The notes beneath the pieces are model-generated. The model was not told the DNA's origin. It did no database searches and worked only from the letters and a program-made list of their open reading frames with translations. Position numbers and translations under genes: made by a program. Below, piece by piece: positions 5,218 to 9,015 of a DNA stretch of 9,015 nt. Within the stretch, counting starts at the first letter, position 1. Each line of letters starts with the position of its first letter. This DNA comes from Verrucomicrobiota bacterium (GTDB lineage Bacteria; Verrucomicrobiota; Verrucomicrobiia; Limisphaerales; UBA11358): assembly GCA_026225155.1 (NCBI GenBank), contig JAMFSG010000174.1, positions 1 to 9,015 of the forward strand, written 5' to 3'.

Positions 5218-6462
5218 ATGCAACGCAGCTTGTTCGGGGGAAAAAATTCTGTTAGGTTCGCCGCCAGCAACGTGGAAATTTTAAGACATCTTTCACGGAT
5301 CACAACCCCAGGCCGGGAGTTCATTCCGCAAATTGACGGTTTGCGGTTTGTCGCCATCATTACTGTGATCGCGTATCACATCCGGATGATCGGCCTGTTT
5401 CATCTTGGCCACGGCCCGCACGAGCCGGTGACAGACGCGGTGAGCTATGTGTTTGCCGCCGGACATTTCGGAGTGATGCTTTTTTTTACAATCAGCGGTT
5501 TCGTCCTGTCGCTGCCCTTTGCCCGGCAATATCTGGCTGCCGGAAAAAAAATTAGTTTGCGAGACTATTTCATCCGACGAATCACCCGTATTGAACCGCC
5601 ATACGTCATTCACCTGTTAATTCTTTTTTTATTTTGCGCGCTGTTATATCGCCGGATGCCCCTCCATTTAAGTTGGTATGGTTCCGAAAGCTGGTTGTAT
5701 TACGAAGCAACCCATCTGGGCTCCAGCCTGTTTTATGTGAACGGACTTGTTTTCGGAACACACCCCTATCCGAACCCTGTGCTCTGGTCGTTGGAAGTGG
5801 AAGTGCAGTTTTATATCCTCGCGCCATTTCTGGCAAAAGTTTTTACGGCTAGGAACGTCCTGTTGCGCCGGGGGATTCTGGCCGGCGCGATGGTTATTAT
5901 GCCTTTGCTGGTCGGCCCCTTTTCTCAACATTATATCATTTGGGCATCATTGATGGGAAATCTGCAATATTTTCTCGCCGGTTTTTTACTGGCAGATTTT
6001 TATCTGTCAGGGGAATTACGACCGGTGACATATGCCGTTTTTTGGGATTTGATTTTTTTATTAACCGGATGTGCGGTCGTTTGGATCAATTTTCAAAACG
6101 GATTACTGAGCCCGTTATTGTTGCCGTGGATTTTGCTGTTGTGCTGTTTGGCCGCATTTTTGGGCCAGTTAACCCCGGCCATGTTAGGTAATCCTTGGAT
6201 CATTACCATTGGCGGAATGTGCTATACGATTTATTTGTATCATCTGATCATGATCAGTGCATTTATCCAACTCACGATTCATTTGCAGACAAACATTCTC
6301 TGGCTCGATCTGCTGATTCAATTTTTCGTGATGACGCCCGCGATTCTTCTGGTTTCAGCGGGTTTGTTTGCCCTGTTTGAACGACCCTTCATGCGCCGCG
6401 ATTGGCCGGTGCGCGTCTTGGCGGTTGTTTTAGGAAAAAAAACCGATAAATTGAAGCCGTGA
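5218..6462 (+). CDS. Acyltransferase 3 family membrane protein (OafA/YrhL type)
   Basis: A 414-residue polytopic inner-membrane acyltransferase that typically adds acetyl or other acyl groups to cell-surface polysaccharides or other sugars; the acceptor is unknown. Family marks are IPQIDGLRFVAI (36-47), the presumed catalytic His54 in IAYH, FFTISGFVLS (89-98), RRITRIEPPY (120-129) and WSLEVEVQFYILAPF, in which the usual EEQFY is EVQFY. About ten hydrophobic segments follow, ending with FERPFMRRDWP near the C-terminus. The start is uncertain: the ATG at 5218 has no clear ribosome site and leaves 28 bp to the divergent ndh; a GTG at 5272 would still keep the whole first domain. The gene reads somewhat more T-rich than mqnC, partly because membrane proteins use many Phe and Leu codons. 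Its last 4 bases overlap the start of mqnC, so the two are translationally linked. Confidence 0.9.
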   Translation: MQRSLFGGKNSVRFAASNVEILRHLSRITTPGREFIPQIDGLRFVAIITVIAYHIRMIGLFHLGHGPHEPVTDAVSYVFAAGHFGVMLFFTISGFVLSLPFARQYLAAGKKISLRDYFIRRITRIEPPYVIHLLILFLFCALLYRRMPLHLSWYGSESWLYYEATHLGSSLFYVNGLVFGTHPYPNPVLWSLEVEVQFYILAPFLAKVFTARNVLLRRGILAGAMVIMPLLVGPFSQHYIIWASLMGNLQYFLAGFLLADFYLSGELRPVTYAVFWDLIFLLTGCAVVWINFQNGLLSPLLLPWILLLCCLAAFLGQLTPAMLGNPWIITIGGMCYTIYLYHLIMISAFIQLTIHLQTNILWLDLLIQFFVMTPAILLVSAGLFALFERPFMRRDWPVRVLAVVLGKKTDKLKP

Positions 6463-7580
6463 TTTACGACGCGTCATTGGACGAGTTGCTCCAGAAAGTT
6501 TGGGACGGACAGCGCATCAACGCCGCCGAAGCGAAACGGCTTTATGCGTTGCCGCTCGAGGAACTTGGCGCGCTTGCGGACCGTCGCCGCCAGCTCGCGA
6601 AGGCGAAAGATTTCAACGGTCGCGGCAACGAAATCGTCACCTTCAACATTGACCGCAACATCAATTACACCAACGTCTGCAATGTCTATTGCAAATTCTG
6701 CGCGTTTTATCGCGTGGAAAAAGACGACGATTCTTACGTTCTCACTTTGACCGAGTTGGACAAAAAAATTGAAGAGACGGTCGCGCTCGGTGGCAATCAG
6801 ATGCTCATGCAAGGCGGGCATCATCCGAAATTGACGAAGCAGTGGTATCTCGATCTGCTGTCGCATGTCAAAAATAAATTTCCGCAATTCAACATCCACG
6901 GTTTCAGCCCGAGCGAATTCATCCATTTCCGTGACGTGTTCAACGAACCTCTGGAAAAAATCATCGGTGATTTCAAGGCGGCGGGACTCGGTTCCATTCC
7001 CGGCGGCGGCGGCGAAATTTTGGTGGACCGCGTGCGCCAACGCATCGCGCCGCTCAAAGCCATGAGTGATGACTGGCTTGCCGTCATGGATGTCGCGCAC
7101 CAACTCGGACTTTATTCGAGCGCGACGATGATGTTCGGCCACGTTGAAACCGTGGAAGAACGCATCGAACATCTCGAACGCCTGCGCGCGCAGCAGGACA
7201 TTTCGTTGAATCGCAAAAAAGAAAATCCGCAGATGGGAAATTTCACCGCATTCATCGCGTGGACATTTCAAGCCGAGCACACGAAATTGCGCGCGCCGAC
7301 AGTTGGCGCGCATGAATATCTGCGGATGCAGGCGTTGAGCCGGATTTATTTGGACAATTTCGCGAACGTGCAAAGTTCGTGGGTCACGCAAGGTCTTGAG
7401 ATTGGGCAAGTTGCGCTGAAATATGGCGCGAACGATCTCGGCAGCATCATGATCGAAGAAAATGTCGTCTCGCAAGCCGGCACGACGTTCCGCATGACCG
7501 TCGGCGACATGCAACGCCTCATCAAAGATCTCGGCTACGAACCGCATCAGCGCGATAACTGGTATCAGTTGGTGAATTGA
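6459..7580 (+). CDS. mqnC: Cyclic dehypoxanthinyl futalosine synthase (radical SAM), MqnC
   Basis: A 373-residue radical SAM enzyme of the futalosine route to menaquinone; it cyclises dehypoxanthine futalosine to its cyclic form. The 4Fe-4S/SAM motif CxxxCxxC is C74, C78, C81 (NVCNVYCKFCAFYR). Further hallmarks are MLMQGGHHP (115-123), PGGGGEILVDRVR (181-193), ATMMFGHVET, FTAFIAWTFQ, SSWVTQG and GANDLGSIMIEENVV. These separate it from the paralogue MqnE (aminofutalosine synthase), which lacks the GEILVDRVR and GANDLGS pattern in this form. The length is typical. The start is a GTG sharing GTGA with the acyltransferase stop, giving a 4-bp overlap and probable translational coupling. The other mqn genes are not in the window. 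Its product feeds menaquinone, the likely electron acceptor of the NDH-2 encoded on the other side of the divergent gap. Confidence 0.95.
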   Translation: MIYDASLDELLQKVWDGQRINAAEAKRLYALPLEELGALADRRRQLAKAKDFNGRGNEIVTFNIDRNINYTNVCNVYCKFCAFYRVEKDDDSYVLTLTELDKKIEETVALGGNQMLMQGGHHPKLTKQWYLDLLSHVKNKFPQFNIHGFSPSEFIHFRDVFNEPLEKIIGDFKAAGLGSIPGGGGEILVDRVRQRIAPLKAMSDDWLAVMDVAHQLGLYSSATMMFGHVETVEERIEHLERLRAQQDISLNRKKENPQMGNFTAFIAWTFQAEHTKLRAPTVGAHEYLRMQALSRIYLDNFANVQSSWVTQGLEIGQVALKYGANDLGSIMIEENVVSQAGTTFRMTVGDMQRLIKDLGYEPHQRDNWYQLVN

Positions 7581-7595
7581 AAAATAGCTTCGGCG

Positions 7596-7844
7596 ATGAG
7601 ATATGAAATTGAGATCAAGGACGAAGCCAAAGCCGAATTGAAAAAACTGCCGGAAAATATCCGGCGTGAAATCGGTTATCGCCTGCATCTGCTGCAATAG
7701 GAATTTTCCGGCGACGTGAAGAAACTTAAAGGCAGTAAAAACGAGTATCGTCTGCGCATCGGGAATTATCGCGTGCTGTTTGAACTGGTCGGCAAACGCA
7801 TCGTGATTTATACTCTTAGCCAACGAAAAGACATATACCGATGA
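7596..7844 (+). pseudogene. RelE/ParE-family toxin interrupted by an in-frame amber codon
   Basis: Read straight through, this frame encodes 82 residues of a RelE/ParE-type mRNA-interferase or gyrase-toxin fold: MRYEIEIKDEAKAELKKLP (1-19), then helix and linker, VKKLKGSKNEYRLRIGNYRV (41-60), the strand KRIVIYTLSQRKDIYR (67-82). Residue 35 is TAG (7698-7700), directly after LHLLQ. There is no other stop or frameshift until TGA at 7842-7844. The C-terminal half keeps the residues usually needed (R52, R54, R59, R77, Y81), so decay looks recent. Possible readings are a nonsense-inactivated toxin, suppression or readthrough of the amber codon, internal initiation at GTG 7716 giving an N-truncated product, or a sequencing error. 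It begins 15 bp after mqnC and its natural stop overlaps the antitoxin-like start by 4 bp. The frame was worked out by hand from the sequence. Confidence 0.82.
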
Positions 7845-8056
7845 ACGCGACCGCTGTAAAAACCAAAAGCCGCCCGGACGGCTTGCCGGATATTGACCGC
7901 CAGATTCGCAACGCCAAAGTGGTGTTGCGGGAATTGCGCGACACGTTGGAAACCTTGGATGACCGCCGCGAACTCGCTCGCGCCAAAAAGCGCAACGCCG
8001 GAAAACCCGGCACGGAATGGAAATCAGTCAAAAAAGAATTCGGCTTCGATTTTTGA
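7841..8056 (+). CDS. Small antitoxin-like protein partnered with the RelE/ParE gene
   Basis: A 71-residue, strongly charged protein beginning at an ATG that shares ATGA with the end of the toxin frame, the tight overlap expected of toxin-antitoxin partners; here the toxin comes first. Residues about 18-50 (IDRQIRNAKVVLRELRDTLETLDDRRELARAKKRN) form a long predicted helix, which I split here as IDRQIRNAKVVLRELRD and TLETLDDRRELARAKKRN. The C-terminus, PGTEWKSVKKEFGFDF, resembles the toxin-wrapping tails of Phd/RelB-type antitoxins that end in a VKxELG-like motif. No helix-turn-helix or ribbon-helix-helix is evident, so it may not bind DNA itself. The role is inferred mostly from position and tail; the protein cannot be named. 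Unlike the toxin, it is intact, which fits the common pattern in which the antitoxin outlives its toxin. Confidence 0.72.
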   Translation: MNATAVKTKSRPDGLPDIDRQIRNAKVVLRELRDTLETLDDRRELARAKKRNAGKPGTEWKSVKKEFGFDF

Positions 8057-8058
8057 GG

Positions 8059-8087
8059 TTGATAATTCTGCCGTCCGGTTTTCTAAA
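8059..8087 (+). promoter_or_regulatory. Possible promoter before the oxidoreductase gene
   Basis: TTGATA (8059-8064) and TCTAAA (8082-8087) are 17 bp apart in the 77-bp gap between the antitoxin-like gene and the oxidoreductase gene. Four to five of six positions match the sigma-70 consensus in each box. The gap has no clear terminator hairpin, so readthrough from the operon is also possible. Weak evidence. Confidence 0.35.
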
Positions 8088-8133
8088 AATGATTTCCTTG
8101 CTGGCCTGACGTTTTTCCTCAAAAATTTTCAAA

Positions 8134-9015
8134 ATGACCAAAATTCTTCTGATCGGTTTGGGCCGCTGGGGCGCGAACCATTTGCGCAATCTCAATAATT
8201 TTCCGATCGAACTTTATGTCGCGGAAGTCGGCGACAAACAACTCGAACCGGCGCGCAAGATCGGCATTCCCGCTGAACGACTGACGACGAATTACAAAGA
8301 GTTCATCAGCAAAATTGATGGCGTCGTCATTGTCACGCCCGCGCAATCGCATTTTCCACTCTGTAAAGAATTTCTCGAAGCGGGCAAAGATGTGTTTGTC
8401 GAAAAACCGCTGACACTCGCGGATGACGAATCCAAACAGCTCGCGAAAATTGCGGACAAGCACAAACGCATTTTACAGGTCGGACACATTTTGCGTTTTG
8501 ATCCGGCGACGCTTTGGTTGCGCGATGCGGTTCAAAATGGCGAGTTCGGCAAAGTGAACATGATCCGCGGCCACTTCGGCGGCTTCAAACGTCCGCGCAA
8601 CGACAGCGGCGTGATGTTCGCGGACGGAATTCATTTCGTGGACCTGTTCAATTTCATTCTCGGCGCGCAGCCGAAAAGTGTTTTGGCGATTCAGCATGAT
8701 TTTATGAATCGCGGCTTGGATGACGTTTCCCTGCTTTCGCTGGAATATGAAACGCCGCATGGCAAAACGTGGGCAACGGTCGAGGCGGAATATTTTATTC
8801 CCGGAAAATTCCGCGAAGTCATCGTCTGCGGCGACAAGTTGAGCGCGGTCTGCGATTACACTATCTCGCAATACAAAATCAAAACTTACGCTAACACGCA
8901 CACGCCCGCCGGCGGCAATGATTTCAAGGCGACCGAAGGAGTCGTAACGCAAATCGAAACGCCGCCGGAAGAACCGTTGCTGGCGGAACTGCGCGCGTTC
9001 GTGCATTCTATGAAA
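8134..9015 (+). CDS. Gfo/Idh/MocA-family oxidoreductase (3' end outside window)
   Basis: The first 294 residues of an NAD(P)-dependent sugar oxidoreductase; the frame is still open at the window edge. Features, numbered from the ATG at 8134: Rossmann motif GLGRWG (8-13), VVIVTPAQSH (64-73), the family signature VEKPL with the presumed catalytic Lys91 (89-93), GHILRFDP (117-124), and the metal-free active-site pattern ADGIHFVDL with D164 and H167 (163-171). The second domain, which carries the substrate-binding beta sheet, follows. The closest family members by motif are UDP-N-acetylhexosamine 3-dehydrogenases of the WlbA/WbpB kind, which act in surface-sugar synthesis, but myo-inositol or other sugar dehydrogenases cannot be excluded. 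No clear Shine-Dalgarno; the AT-rich AAAATTTTCAAA precedes the ATG. No sign of decay. The start is chosen because it lies directly before the first beta strand. Confidence 0.9.
   Translation, partial: MTKILLIGLGRWGANHLRNLNNFPIELYVAEVGDKQLEPARKIGIPAERLTTNYKEFISKIDGVVIVTPAQSHFPLCKEFLEAGKDVFVEKPLTLADDESKQLAKIADKHKRILQVGHILRFDPATLWLRDAVQNGEFGKVNMIRGHFGGFKRPRNDSGVMFADGIHFVDLFNFILGAQPKSVLAIQHDFMNRGLDDVSLLSLEYETPHGKTWATVEAEYFIPGKFREVIVCGDKLSAVCDYTISQYKIKTYANTHTPAGGNDFKATEGVVTQIETPPEEPLLAELRAFVHSMK

Noticed and set aside
4032..5255. Several 60-210 codon plus-strand frames opposite NDH-2.
   Set aside because: All are antisense shadows of a gene with clear dinucleotide-binding and membrane-anchor motifs; none has a domain or a ribosome site.
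5190..5360. A 57-residue N-terminal extension of NDH-2.
   Set aside because: It has no family similarity, would overlap the divergent acyltransferase gene, and the standard FAD motif sits correctly after the ATG at 5189.
7698..7700. TAG as a pyrrolysine codon in the toxin frame.
   Set aside because: The family has no known pyrrolysine member, no PYLIS-like evidence or pyl genes are present, and nonsense mutation is far simpler.
6474..7823. A 449-codon open frame on the minus strand opposite mqnC.
   Set aside because: It lies wholly antisense to the strongly supported mqnC and toxin frames, its composition (many Arg, Phe, His) is typical of a mirrored frame, and no domain is recognisable.

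Overview
This window looks like a bacterial chromosome segment, probably from the phylum Verrucomicrobiota. That assignment is an inference. It rests on a DUF5069 gene, a futalosine-pathway menaquinone gene (mqnC), weak Shine-Dalgarno signals, moderate G+C, and two hairpin-rich intergenic elements of a kind common in that phylum and its relatives. No 16S rRNA or other decisive marker is present. I see no tRNA, rRNA, CRISPR array, transposase or phage gene.

Left part (1-5189), all genes on the minus strand. Reading in the direction of transcription, from high to low coordinates: a type II NADH dehydrogenase (5189-3897); a compact four-hairpin inverted-repeat element (3754-3877); an Rrf2-family regulator (3674-3252); two tandem short-chain dehydrogenases (3173-2424 and 2361-1603); a DUF5069 gene (1560-1099); a second inverted-repeat element (907-1061); and an ArsR-type regulator followed by an SRPBCC/AHSA1 protein (804-15). 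The Rrf2 gene and the dehydrogenase pair each have the same palindrome, TGTTAC-N7-GTAACA, in the promoter region, which points to a small local regulon. The ArsR gene has its own palindrome inside its putative promoter.

Right part (5218-9015), all genes on the plus strand. A membrane acyltransferase (AT3/OafA type) overlaps mqnC by 4 bp. Next come a RelE/ParE-like toxin gene broken by one in-frame TAG, an intact small antitoxin-like gene that overlaps the toxin's natural stop by 4 bp, and a Gfo/Idh/MocA oxidoreductase that runs off the window. NDH-2 and the acyltransferase-mqnC unit are divergent from a very short gap. MqnC makes a menaquinone precursor and NDH-2 reduces quinones, so the two sides of that gap share a respiratory theme.

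The most notable items are: (1) two unrelated inverted-repeat elements with the same nested hairpin design, one showing a compensatory base-pair swap between its arms; (2) the shared Rrf2 operator; (3) the amber-interrupted toxin beside an intact antitoxin; (4) the tandem dehydrogenases with identical 5' ends on divergent bodies. I do not see a wholly new multigene system; the hairpin elements are the closest candidates for something undescribed.
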